From NCBI GenBank assembly GCA_025059945.1, contig JANXDC010000012.1, forward strand, positions 124,001-188,000: a DNA stretch of 64,000 nucleotides. The letters run 5' to 3'. The stretch's first letter is position 1; the number at the start of each line of letters is the position of its first letter. This document shows positions 1 through 9,262 of the stretch, piece after piece. The translations under genes and the position numbers were made by a program. The notes beneath the pieces are model-generated. The model made no database searches. It was not told the DNA's origin and saw only the letters and a list, made by a program, of their open reading frames with translations. This DNA is from Bacteroidota bacterium. GTDB taxonomy: Bacteria; Bacteroidota; Rhodothermia; JANXDC01.

Positions 1-307
1 GTTCATACAAGGGCAGCTCCGCATACAGGGGCACGCCCAAGACCAGTATCGCCCCCTCTATGCCCGCCTCGCGTAGCTTTACGGCCTCCTGCACGCTGGC
101 CACAGCCCAATGCTCCACGCCCACCTGCCGAAGCGCTCGGGCCACGGCAACGGCCCCATGGCCGTAGGCATCGGCCTTGACCACGGCGACAATGCGCACC
201 GCAGGGTGCATTCGGCGACGCAGCGCGAGGAGGTTGCGCTGCACCGTCCGCAAGCACACCTGCGCCTGGGGCGCGCTAATCGGGCCTTTGTGAACGGGCT
301 GCTTCAT
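1..307 (-). CDS. alr: Alanine racemase, N-terminal part (cut by window edge)
   Basis: PLP enzyme that interconverts L- and D-alanine for peptidoglycan. Only the first 102 codons lie in the window; the 3' end is beyond position 1. The reading MKQPVHKGPISAPQAQVCLR leads into the family PLP-lysine motif VVKADAYGHGA near residues 43-53, followed by ARALRQVGVEHWAVAS, typical of the alanine racemase barrel. The ATG at 305-307 has no clear ribosome-binding site. A TATTTT element at 328-333 could be its -10, so it may be transcribed apart from ltaE, which ends 47 bases upstream. The family call is firm; catalytic residues farther on cannot be seen. Confidence 0.88.
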   Translation of the reverse strand, partial: MKQPVHKGPISAPQAQVCLRTVQRNLLALRRRMHPAVRIVAVVKADAYGHGAVAVARALRQVGVEHWAVASVQEAVKLREAGIEGAILVLGVPLYAELPLYE

Positions 308-354
308 GGAAACGGCCCAACGTTTTTAAAATAGCACGAGCCACGAGCGTCTGC

Positions 355-1377
355 TCAAATACGGATCCGCCTGATGCGACGCAGCGCCTCCTCGATGTCG
401 TGCATGGAAACGTCCCGGTGCGTTACCGCGCGCACGCAGGCCGGACCGAACGGCACCATCCAGACCCCCACAGCGGCGAGCTTCCTTACGAACGCCTCCG
501 CAGGCTGATCCAGAAGCTCAATCAGCACGATGTTCGTCTGCACGGTCTGCACCGCCACGTGCAAACCGGGGAACTCCGCCAGACCCTCGGCCAAACGGCG
601 CGCCTTTTCGTGATCGGCTCGCAACATTTCAAGATGGCCGTTTCGGAGCGCATACAGGGCGGCTGCCGCCAGCAGGCCAACCTGACGCATACCCCCGCCC
701 ATGCGCTTGCGGATGCGGCGCGCCTCCTGAATCGCCTCCTCAGAGGCGCACAGCAGGGATCCGGCCGGAGCGCCCAACCCTTTGGAAAAGGAGACCATAA
801 CGGAGTCCACAAGCCGAGCCCAGGCCTGCAGGGGCTCGCCCGTGGCCACGTGGGCGTTCCAGAGCCGGGCTCCGTCCAAATGCACGCGCAAGCCCAAAGC
901 GCGCGCTCGCTCTACCGTCTCCCGAAAAAGCTGGACCGGATAGACCGCGCCGCCGCCCCGGTTGTGGGTGTTCTCCAGACACAACAGCCGGGTGCGCGCC
1001 TCCCAGTCGGCCTCCCCGCGCACGGAGAGCTGCTCGGCCCGAATAAGACCTCGGGGGGCCGGGATGGGCCTTAGACGCACGCCCGCATAACGCTCCGGCG
1101 CCCCGCCCTCGTAATGCAGGATGTGCGCTTCGGCATCCAAGAGCACCTCTTCACCCGGTGTGGTCCAAAGCTGCAGAGCGATCTGGTTGCCCATCGTGCC
1201 GCTGGGCACAAACAGGCCGGCCTCCTGTCCGAGCAGGGCGGCCACTTCCTCCTCTAGGCGTCGCACCGTGGGGTCTTCGCCAAAGCCGTCATCGCCCATC
1301 TCCGCGCGCGCCATGGCCCGCAGCATGCCCGGCGTAGGACGCGTAACGGTGTCGCTGCGCAGATCAATGGGACGCAT
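355..1377 (-). CDS. ltaE: Low-specificity L-threonine aldolase
   Basis: PLP-dependent cleavage of L-threonine or L-allo-threonine to glycine and acetaldehyde in the cytosol. The 340-residue protein starts with the family hallmark [18 protein letters not shown], carries [10 protein letters not shown] (about residues 56-65), [10 protein letters not shown] (166-175) and the PLP lysine K199 in [12 protein letters not shown]. Length is usual for the family. It sits upstream of alr on the same strand and is divergent from threonine synthase at 1441, so threonine making and breaking lie back to back across a 63-base gap. A substrate preference between threonine and allo-threonine cannot be read from sequence. 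Confidence 0.93.
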   Translation of the reverse strand: MRPIDLRSDTVTRPTPGMLRAMARAEMGDDGFGEDPTVRRLEEEVAALLGQEAGLFVPSGTMGNQIALQLWTTPGEEVLLDAEAHILHYEGGAPERYAGVRLRPIPAPRGLIRAEQLSVRGEADWEARTRLLCLENTHNRGGGAVYPVQLFRETVERARALGLRVHLDGARLWNAHVATGEPLQAWARLVDSVMVSFSKGLGAPAGSLLCASEEAIQEARRIRKRMGGGMRQVGLLAAAALYALRNGHLEMLRADHEKARRLAEGLAEFPGLHVAVQTVQTNIVLIELLDQPAEAFVRKLAAVGVWMVPFGPACVRAVTHRDVSMHDIEEALRRIRRIRI

Positions 1378-1440
1378 CCTGGACTTTTGGCCTTCTAGCG
1401 GGTCAATTTAGCGCGGCTTTGCAGAGAAAAGGGAACCTCG

Positions 1441-2616
1441 ATGCTGCTTGATTTAATCTGCAGCCGATGTGGGCTTCACCATGAGGCCGATCGACCCCAA
1501 ACGGTCTGTAGAGCCTGCGCTAAGCCGCTTTGGGCGCGCTACGACCTGCGGGCGTGCGCCGAGCGGTTGCGCCCTGAGGTTATGCGAAGCCGACCCCCCT
1601 CTCTGTGGCGCTATGCGGAGCTGTTGCCCGTCCGAGAGGAACGCAATCGCATAAGCCGACTCGAAGGCTGGACTCCGTTGCTATCGCTTAGAGGCCTAGC
1701 GCAGCGCTATGGGCAGCGCGCGCTTTGGCTGAAAGAGGAATCGCGCAACCCCACGGGGAGCTTCAAGGCCCGGGGCCTGTCGGTGGCCATCAGCCGGGCC
1801 CTGGAGTTGGGCATTCGGCACGTGGGCCTGCCTTCGGCGGGAAACGCCGCTGGAGCGGCCGCCGCCTATGCCGCCCAAGCTGGGCTGCGCTGCACGCTCT
1901 TTATGCCCGAGGATACGCCCAAGGCCAACGTGCTCGAATGCCGCCTGCTGGGAGCCGAAGTGCACCTGGTGCCGGGTACGATCGCCGACTGCGCCCGGGC
2001 CCTGGAGGCCTATCGGGCCGCGCATCCGGAGCTGTTCTCCCTGGCCACGCTGCGCGAACCGTATCGTCTGGAGGGCAAAAAGACCCTGGGATATGAGCTC
2101 TTCGAACAGCTTGGCCGCCTGCCGGACGTCGTGCTCTACCCCACCGGAGGCGGAACCGGCCTTATCGGCATGGGCAAGGCCTTCGACGAGATGGCCGAGA
2201 TGGGCTGGATCGGGCCCGAACGGCCGCGCCTGTTTCTGATTCAGGCCTCCGGATGCGCTCCGCTTGTGCGAGCCTTTGAGGAACAGAGCCCCGAGGCGCG
2301 GCCCTGGGATGCGGCGCACACGATCGCCTCCGGGCTTCGGGTGCCGGCCGCGATAGGAGATTTCCTGATGCTGGATCTGGTGCGTCGCACCGGCGGCGGG
2401 GCCCTGGCCGTATCCGATGCGGAAATCCAGGAGGCCATGCGCGAAGTGGCCCACATCGAGGGCCTGCTGTTGTGCCCCGAGGGCGCGGCCACCTGGGCCG
2501 CCTATCGAAGGCTGCGCCAAGCGGGCCGCATCCGAGAAGACGAGGAGGTGGTGCTCTTCAATACAGGCAGCGCCTATAAGTACGTCGAGGTCCTGGAGAG
2601 CCTGCTCTGGGACTAG
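1441..2616 (+). CDS. thrC: Threonine synthase
   Basis: PLP enzyme converting O-phosphohomoserine to threonine, the last step of the branch fed by the aspartokinase/homoserine dehydrogenase next door. Of 391 residues, the first 30 form a zinc-ribbon-like stretch with C7, C10, C23 and C26. The catalytic lysine is K109 in NPTGSFKARGL and the phosphate-binding loop is PTGGGTGLIGMG. The zinc ribbon and length match the class found in many bacteria and archaea rather than the longer E. coli type. It converges on thrA: the two stop codons share the palindrome CTAG at 2613-2616. A homoserine kinase is not in the window. Confidence 0.92.
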   Translation: MLLDLICSRCGLHHEADRPQTVCRACAKPLWARYDLRACAERLRPEVMRSRPPSLWRYAELLPVREERNRISRLEGWTPLLSLRGLAQRYGQRALWLKEESRNPTGSFKARGLSVAISRALELGIRHVGLPSAGNAAGAAAAYAAQAGLRCTLFMPEDTPKANVLECRLLGAEVHLVPGTIADCARALEAYRAAHPELFSLATLREPYRLEGKKTLGYELFEQLGRLPDVVLYPTGGGTGLIGMGKAFDEMAEMGWIGPERPRLFLIQASGCAPLVRAFEEQSPEARPWDAAHTIASGLRVPAAIGDFLMLDLVRRTGGGALAVSDAEIQEAMREVAHIEGLLLCPEGAATWAAYRRLRQAGRIREDEEVVLFNTGSAYKYVEVLESLLWD

Positions 2617-5063
2617 ACCAGCTCCCGGGCGGCCTGTAGGATATCGGCCAGCACCCCGGCTGCGGTCAGCTCGGCTCCTGCTCCCGGTCCGCGCACGATG
2701 AGGGGCAGCTCGCGGTATCGATCCGTGTACAGCACCACGATGTTCTCCCCGGACGTCAGATGGCCCAGCGGTCCATTCGGATCCACCTCGGCCACCCCCA
2801 CGGTCGCCACTTGCCCGTTGAAGCGCGCCACATAGGCCAGCTCCCGGCCTCTCTGCTGGGCGGCTTGCAGCCGCCTCATCCAGCGCTCATCTTCCTGGGC
2901 CAAAAGGCCCCAGAAGCGTTCTAGGTCGTCTTCCTGGTGGCAGAAAAGCGGCTCGACCGCGATATCGGATCGCTCCAGGCGCCAGCCCGCCTCGCGGAGC
3001 AAAATAAGCAGCTTGCGCGCCACATCCTCCCCGCTTAGATCGGCCATCGGATGGGGCTCGGTATAGCCTCGCTCGTAGGCCTGTCGCACGGCAAGGGAGA
3101 ACGAAACACCCCGGCGCAGCTGCTCGAAAACAAACGAAAGCGTACCCGATAGCACCCCCTCAAGCCTGTGCAGCCGGTCCCCGGTGCGCCGCAGGCCCTC
3201 TACGGTTTGCACAAGAGGCATGGCCGAGCCCACGGTGGTCTCGTAGCGATACGGCACACCGCCGCGCTCGGAGAGCTGCTTAAGTTGTTCGTAATAGGTC
3301 CATTCCAGCGTATTGGCGAACTTATTGGGCGTGACCACGGCCACACCGGCCCTGAGCCAGGCTTCATAACGCCGGGCGACGGCCTCACTTGCCGTGCAGT
3401 CGACCAAGATGGCGTGTTCTAGGCGCGTCTCCTGGAGCTGATGCAACAGCGCCTCCCAATCCGCCTCTGGACCTGTCTGCAATAGCTCCCAGAGCCGATC
3501 ATCCAAAGGCAACCCATTGGGATCGAAGCGCATCCGGCTGCGCGTGATAACGCCCACTAGACGCAGCTCCAGGCGCAGAGCCTCAAGCAGCCAAGGGTGG
3601 CGTGCGCGCAGCTGGCGCAATAGCGCCCGTCCCACCTGACCTGTTGGACCGGCTAGAAGAAGCGAAACCCGATTGTGAGACAAAAAGAAAGCCCCGTGCA
3701 AGACGGAGACGGCCTTGCGCAGATCGGCCCGATCCAGGACCACCGAGACGCTCTGATGCGAAGCTCCATCGGAGACGGCCAACACGTTGATGCGGCTTCG
3801 GCCCAGGGCGCCGAAAAAACGCCCCGCGATACCGGCTTGCTGCTCCATGCCGCTTCCCACGGCCGCCACAACCCCGATGCCCTCCCGAAGGGCGATCGAT
3901 CGGATCTGCCCCCCCGCCAGTTCGGGGGCGAACTCCCTATACAGAGCCCGAAGCACGGCTCGGGCCTGATCGGCCCGCACGACAAAGCAGATGGACTCAT
4001 CCGAGGAGGCCTGGCTGGAGAGGATCACCGACACCCCCAACCGGTCCAGGAGCCCAAAAAGACGCGCGGCCAGCCGGGCCCCGCCCATGAGCCCATAGCC
4101 CTCGATGGTCAGCAGCGCGGCCTCATCCAAAGAGGTGATGGCCTTTACGCAGCCCTCCCAGAGCTCCGATTCGGGGCCGATCCACGTGCCCTCCGCTTCG
4201 GGGCGAAAGGTGTTTCTGATCCAGACCGAAATACGGCGCCGCTCCAAAGGGTGCATCGTTTTCGGATGCAAAACTTTGGCCCCGAAGTAGGCCATCTCCG
4301 CCGCCTCGCGGTAGCTGATGCGCGGCAGCACGAAAGCCTCCGGCACCAGGCGAGGATCGGCGCTCTGCACCCCGTCGACGTCCGTCCAGATCTCTACGAC
4401 ATCGGCGCCCAAGGCGGCCCCCAGAAGCGTGGCCGTGTAATCGGAGCCGCCCCGCCCGAGCGTCGTCGGCACGCCCTCCTCGGTGGCCCCGATAAAACCG
4501 GTGACCACGGGGATTTGGCTTTCCAGGAGCGGAAGCAGGTAGGCGCGCACAAGGGCCTCCGTGGCCTCCCAGTCCACGTTGGCCTCTCCATGCGCGGCGT
4601 CGGTGCGGATGAGCCGGGTGGCATCCCAGGCCTGAGCCGACAGACCGCGGGCCTGCAGGGCCTCGGCTGCGATCGGCACCAAAAGCCGCTCGCCTACGCC
4701 CAAGATCCGGTCCCGCACCCGAGGGGAGCACTCCTCCAGTTGCTCTATTCCGGCGAGCCACTGGCGCAGATCCGCGATCCACCGCGTAAGCTCCTTCAAA
4801 AGCTCCGAACAGGCCTCAGGCCGCGCAAAGCGCGCCACGTAGGCCGCATGACGGGCTTGCAGCTCCTGCAGAAAGCCTTCCCAGGAGCGGTCGCGCCCGA
4901 GCGCCCACTCGATGGCCTGTAGTAGCCCGTTGGTCACCCCGCTTAGCGCCGAGAGCACCACCACAACGGGCTCCCGGCGGGCGGCGCGTTCGATGATCTC
5001 AAGCACCACGGCGAAGCGATCAAGAGAACCCACCGAGGTGCCCCCGAATTTGAGCACACGCAT
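2613..5063 (-). CDS. thrA: Bifunctional aspartokinase / homoserine dehydrogenase
   Basis: Catalyses the first and third steps of the aspartate pathway: aspartate to aspartyl phosphate, and aspartate semialdehyde to homoserine. Begins MRVLKFGGTSVGS (kinase nucleotide-binding motif), followed by GRGGSDYTATLLGAALGAD, two ACT-type regulatory segments (about residues 300-450), then an NAD(P)-binding region starting near SLLLAGPTGQVGRALLRQL and homoserine dehydrogenase motifs TVGSAMPLVQTVEGL and GVLSGTLSFVFEQ. The ATG at 5061-5063 is chosen over an upstream in-frame start because it has a GGGGTAAGGG ribosome-binding site and clears the metX stop at 5069. 816 residues, as in ThrA/MetL fusions. Third gene of the SAM-riboswitch operon; likely also allosterically regulated. 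Confidence 0.93.
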   Translation of the reverse strand: MRVLKFGGTSVGSLDRFAVVLEIIERAARREPVVVVLSALSGVTNGLLQAIEWALGRDRSWEGFLQELQARHAAYVARFARPEACSELLKELTRWIADLRQWLAGIEQLEECSPRVRDRILGVGERLLVPIAAEALQARGLSAQAWDATRLIRTDAAHGEANVDWEATEALVRAYLLPLLESQIPVVTGFIGATEEGVPTTLGRGGSDYTATLLGAALGADVVEIWTDVDGVQSADPRLVPEAFVLPRISYREAAEMAYFGAKVLHPKTMHPLERRRISVWIRNTFRPEAEGTWIGPESELWEGCVKAITSLDEAALLTIEGYGLMGGARLAARLFGLLDRLGVSVILSSQASSDESICFVVRADQARAVLRALYREFAPELAGGQIRSIALREGIGVVAAVGSGMEQQAGIAGRFFGALGRSRINVLAVSDGASHQSVSVVLDRADLRKAVSVLHGAFFLSHNRVSLLLAGPTGQVGRALLRQLRARHPWLLEALRLELRLVGVITRSRMRFDPNGLPLDDRLWELLQTGPEADWEALLHQLQETRLEHAILVDCTASEAVARRYEAWLRAGVAVVTPNKFANTLEWTYYEQLKQLSERGGVPYRYETTVGSAMPLVQTVEGLRRTGDRLHRLEGVLSGTLSFVFEQLRRGVSFSLAVRQAYERGYTEPHPMADLSGEDVARKLLILLREAGWRLERSDIAVEPLFCHQEDDLERFWGLLAQEDERWMRRLQAAQQRGRELAYVARFNGQVATVGVAEVDPNGPLGHLTSGENIVVLYTDRYRELPLIVRGPGAGAELTAAGVLADILQAARELV

Positions 5064-5068
5064 CGCCC

Positions 5069-6151
5069 TTACCCCGTTCTGCGACAAGCCCAATGTCCCA
5101 GTTCGGCGCGAAAACGCGCCAGAAGCGCCCCCAGGCGCTCGGTCTCGATCAGAAACGCGTCATGTCCATGGGGGGAGTCCAACTCGACAAGCCGGGCGTT
5201 GGGTATGAGCCGCGCAAGCTCCCGTTGCTCTTCCGGCACGTAGAGCCTATCCGTTGGGATGCTCACCACAAGCGTAGGATGCGCTATGGAACGGAGCACC
5301 GCCTCATAGGGCCCGCGGCTGCGCGCCAGATCATGGCTATCCATGGCGCGTGTAAGCAGCACGTAGCTATTGGCATCGAAGCGGTGCACAAGTTTGCGAC
5401 CCTGATAGCGCAAATAGCTCTCCACGGCGAAGCAGTCGGCCTCCGGCTGCAGGTTGCGACCAAAGCGCAGCGCGAAGCTCTCGGGGCTCCTGTACAGACA
5501 CATCGCCATCATGCGCGCCGCGCTCAAGCCCGCCTCGGGCCCCGGCCCAGGGTAATAACGCCCTCCTTGCCAACGGGGATCAGCGTAAATGGCCTGCCGC
5601 TGGGCCTCGCTGATGGCGATGCACCAGGCCGAATGCCGACCCGAGACGGCGATCGCGGCGACGGCCTCCACCCGCTCCGGATACAACAGGGCCCACTCAA
5701 GCGCTTGCATGCCACCCATGGATCCGCCCACGACAAGCCGCAGCCGGCGCACGCCCAGATGCTCCAAAAGCACCGCCTGCAGCCGCACCATATCCCGGAT
5801 CGTAATCGGCGGAAAATCCGGACCCCAAGGGTCCCGACCCTTAGCCCTGGGGCTAAGCGGCCCCGTGGTCCCGTAGCAGCTGCCCAGCACGTTGGAGCAG
5901 ACGATGTAATCGCGCTCCACATCAAGAGCCCGGCCTGGACCTATGAGGCCGGCCCACCAGCGATCGGCGTCGGCCGAGCCCGTGAGCGCATGACAGACGA
6001 GCACGGCGTTTACGCACCCCTCTGCCAGACGCCCCCACGTGCGGTAGGCCACCTGTACATGAGGCAAGACGGCTCCGCATTCAAGCTTGAAAGGACCCGG
6101 GTGGGTCCAAAATCGCGTATCCGGGTCGATATGCGCACGCCAGGCAAGCAT
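5069..6151 (-). CDS. metX: Homoserine O-acetyltransferase
   Basis: Alpha/beta-hydrolase fold enzyme activating homoserine with acetyl-CoA (or possibly another acyl-CoA) for methionine synthesis. The nucleophile serine is in LVVGGSMGGMQALEWA, the oxyanion/substrate region is NVLGSCYGTTGP, and the catalytic Asp and His are in SIPTDRLYVPEEQ and SPHGHDAFLIE. 360 residues is normal for MetX. It follows metY after 9 bases and precedes thrA by 5, so the three form one transcript. Acetyl versus succinyl specificity is inferred from pairing with an O-acetylhomoserine sulfhydrylase, not read directly. Confidence 0.93.
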   Translation of the reverse strand: MLAWRAHIDPDTRFWTHPGPFKLECGAVLPHVQVAYRTWGRLAEGCVNAVLVCHALTGSADADRWWAGLIGPGRALDVERDYIVCSNVLGSCYGTTGPLSPRAKGRDPWGPDFPPITIRDMVRLQAVLLEHLGVRRLRLVVGGSMGGMQALEWALLYPERVEAVAAIAVSGRHSAWCIAISEAQRQAIYADPRWQGGRYYPGPGPEAGLSAARMMAMCLYRSPESFALRFGRNLQPEADCFAVESYLRYQGRKLVHRFDANSYVLLTRAMDSHDLARSRGPYEAVLRSIAHPTLVVSIPTDRLYVPEEQRELARLIPNARLVELDSPHGHDAFLIETERLGALLARFRAELGHWACRRTG

Positions 6152-6160
6152 GGGTCGCCT

Positions 6161-7507
<1,347 letters not shown>

Positions 7508-7553
7508 TCAGAGGGGTTAGGCCCGAACGCTGCCTTGGAGCGGAAGGGCGCGC

Positions 7554-7598
7554 AAAAACAAACGCGCCTCTTCCAGGGTCGATGCGGAAGAGGCGCGT
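7554..7598 (-). terminator. Intrinsic terminator of the SAM riboswitch expression platform
   Basis: On the minus strand the 13-base arm ACGCGCCTCTTCC (7598-7586) pairs perfectly with GGAAGAGGCGCGT (7574-7562), followed by the U-rich run TTGTTTTTGC. It sits between the aptamer and metY. The 5' arm and loop can instead pair with the 3' side of aptamer helix P1 (GATGACGGAAGGAG), giving a mutually exclusive antiterminator. This is the arrangement of transcription-attenuating SAM-I riboswitches. Confidence 0.92.
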
Positions 7599-7642
7599 CG
7601 CGTATTTGGGATAGGGTTGAGGTTTCTACACGCCGGCTCCTT

Positions 7643-7768
7643 CCGTCATCTCCCCCGCATGGTCAGAAGACCAAGCGGGCGGGAATTGGCACCGTTTTCT
7701 TCCCTCAGCCGGAAGAAAGGTTGCCAAGGCTTCTTCGGGCCCGTTCCCTCCGCCTTTCTCGATGACGG
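7643..7768 (-). promoter_or_regulatory. SAM-I (S-box) riboswitch aptamer
   Basis: The minus strand reads CCGTCATC (P1 5' arm, 7768-7761), then GAGAAAGGCGGAGGGAACGG, GCCCGAAGAAGCC, TTGGCAACC, later GGTGCCAATTCCCGCC and finally GGGGGAGATGACGG closing P1 (7650-7643). These are the conserved SAM-I core elements in order: the GGAGGGA-type internal loop, the GGCAACC and GGTGCCAATTCC strands, and GAGATGA. Helix P1 is 8 of 8 paired. The aptamer is 175 bases upstream of metY and should switch off metY-metX-thrA when SAM binds, by releasing the terminator at 7554-7598. Confidence 0.95.
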
Positions 7769-7792
7769 TTGGATCCCGTAAAGAACACGGCG

Positions 7793-7824
7793 CAAAGATA
7801 ACCCCTATACACAAGGCGATGCAA
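7793..7824 (-). promoter_or_regulatory. Predicted promoter for the riboswitch-metY-metX-thrA transcript
   Basis: Minus-strand TATCTTTG (7800-7793) matches the Bacteroidota -7 consensus TAnnTTTG. TTGCAT (7824-7819) lies 18 bases upstream as a possible -35. The expected start near 7786 is about 18 bases before the aptamer P1. Confidence 0.55.
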
Positions 7825-7829
7825 GGGCT

Positions 7830-7837
7830 TACCTTTG
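7830..7837 (+). promoter_or_regulatory. Predicted -7 element for the inositol-cluster transcript
   Basis: TACCTTTG matches TAnnTTTG exactly. It faces away from the metY promoter only a few bases off, and would start transcription near 7844, about 19 bases before the ATG at 7863. No convincing -33/-35 element is visible. Confidence 0.4.
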
Positions 7838-7862
7838 TCACCGATCGCGTTTCATCAGGCCT

Positions 7863-8198
7863 ATGCGGATCACTGCCCTGTTCCGTCAAGCGGGTTGGGA
7901 TGTGTCGGTTTGCCTTCTTGTGATAGGAGCCGTGCTGAGCGGGCATCCGATCCTACGGTGGGGTGTCTACGCATACACGGTAATACTTCTGCTGTTGCAT
8001 CTGGTAGTGCTAGGGATGGGCCTTCGGGTGCGGCCCGTGCGCCAGGGGGAGCCTGTGCCCCAATGGTTCTATCATCTTCTGTATGGGATCAACGTAAGCG
8101 CGCTGCTTCTTTCTGGATCGTGGCTCTGGGCCGCTCTCTGGGGGCTGATCTGGATCCTGGCTGCTCGACACAGGTCCTCCTCCGGGCGCTATAACTAA
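7863..8198 (+). CDS. Small integral membrane protein of unknown function
   Basis: 111 residues, not recognised. Three hydrophobic stretches can be seen: about residues 14-30, 33-53 and 73-100, joined by an Arg-rich loop (GLRVRPVRQGEPVP). There is no signal-cleavage site or catalytic motif. It is the first gene of a rightward set that continues with a CDP-alcohol phosphotransferase after 94 bases, so a membrane role linked to inositol metabolism is possible but only by position. Its ATG lacks a strong ribosome-binding site; a promoter element lies 26 bases upstream. Confidence 0.6.
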   Translation: MRITALFRQAGWDVSVCLLVIGAVLSGHPILRWGVYAYTVILLLLHLVVLGMGLRVRPVRQGEPVPQWFYHLLYGINVSALLLSGSWLWAALWGLIWILAARHRSSSGRYN

Positions 8199-8292
8199 GT
8201 AGATCTCCCAGGGTTGATGGAGGTCCTTGTACGAGGCGCGAAGCCGGCGTATCTTTTCGGTTGTTTACGATTTGTTAACAAGGAGCGCCAAC

Positions 8293-9258
8293 GTGGCCAG
8301 CCCGAACAGAGCGGTGTGGCGCACCCCGGAGATCGAAGATCCCACGAATCGTTACCTGATCCACCCGATCAGCTGGGCGCTGGTGCGGGTTCTTTCGCGC
8401 ACCCGGGTGCATCCGAATCTCGTATCCCTGGCTGGGTTGGGTAGTGGCCTAGGGGCCGCTTTCGCTCTCAGCCAATACGAGCAGGGCGGTTGGCTTTGGC
8501 TCGGGGCGGGGCTTCTTTTTCTGTGGCATGTGTTCGATGGGGCCGATGGGCAGCTCGCGCGTCTTACGGGACGCAGCTCCGAGCTGGGCAAAATCTTAGA
8601 CGGGCTCTGCGACCACGGCACCTTTGCGGCTCTATACGTGAGCTTGGCTTGGGCCTCGGCTCCCTCTTGGGGCTCTTGGGCTTTCCTATTGGCCGCTTCG
8701 GCGGCGCTGAGCCATTTCGTACAAGCCAACGCCTACGAGCTGCAGCGGCAGCTGTACGACTATTGGGTGCACGGGAAGGCCACCTCGCCTCTGGAGCATC
8801 CGGCGCAGCTGTGGGCCCGTCGGGCGGCGTTTCGAGGCGTAGGGCGCTGGCTTGTGTTGCCGTATTACGTATATCTGCGCCTACAAAAGCTCGCCGGTCG
8901 GGTCCAAGAGCCCCTTCTGGAGCACCTGCGCTCACTGCGAGAGCCAAGCGAGCAAGAGCGGGCTCGTATGCTGTATCGCGCCTATCAGGCGCCCATGGTG
9001 CGCATTTGGGGGGCGCTGAGCTCTAACTACAGAACAGCCGCCCTCCTACTAGCCTGTGGATCAGGAGAGCCCGTTGGGTTCTTCCTCTGGGAGCTCACAA
9101 TCCTGAACGGTCTTCTACTTGGGCTGCTTGTGGCGCAGTGGCGGCGCAACCAGACGCTGCTGCGTCAGCTGCGGGCTGAGCCTGCTCGTGCTCCTCACGT
9201 TAATAGGTGGGCCTTAGCCGCAATCCGCTCGTTTTGCTACCCCAAACGGAGAAGGTAA
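8293..9258 (+). CDS. CDP-alcohol phosphatidyltransferase family protein
   Basis: Membrane enzyme that moves a phospho-alcohol from a CDP-activated donor to an acceptor hydroxyl. The full family signature is present: DGADGQLARLTG and then SSELGKILDGLCDH, giving the four aspartates in their usual D-G-A-R-G-D-D spacing. Several membrane segments flank it, and a long soluble insert follows FVQANAYELQRQLYDYWVHG. The GTG at 8293 is chosen over an upstream TTG because AAGGAG lies 7 bases before it (321 residues). Its neighbour inositol-3-phosphate synthase suggests an inositol phosphate acceptor or donor: phosphatidylinositol, inositol phosphoceramide or di-myo-inositol phosphate synthesis are all possible. 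Confidence 0.85.
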   Translation: MASPNRAVWRTPEIEDPTNRYLIHPISWALVRVLSRTRVHPNLVSLAGLGSGLGAAFALSQYEQGGWLWLGAGLLFLWHVFDGADGQLARLTGRSSELGKILDGLCDHGTFAALYVSLAWASAPSWGSWAFLLAASAALSHFVQANAYELQRQLYDYWVHGKATSPLEHPAQLWARRAAFRGVGRWLVLPYYVYLRLQKLAGRVQEPLLEHLRSLREPSEQERARMLYRAYQAPMVRIWGALSSNYRTAALLLACGSGEPVGFFLWELTILNGLLLGLLVAQWRRNQTLLRQLRAEPARAPHVNRWALAAIRSFCYPKRRR

Positions 9259-9262
9259 CGCG

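Noticed and set aside
3675-4922. Plus-strand open frame of 415 codons
   Set aside because: Antisense to thrA; the product shows no domain and reads as a mirror of the GC-rich coding strand.
8206-8226. GATCTCC...GGAGGTC hairpin before the CDP-alcohol transferase gene
   Set aside because: Seven pairs with one G-U and no U run; likely chance.
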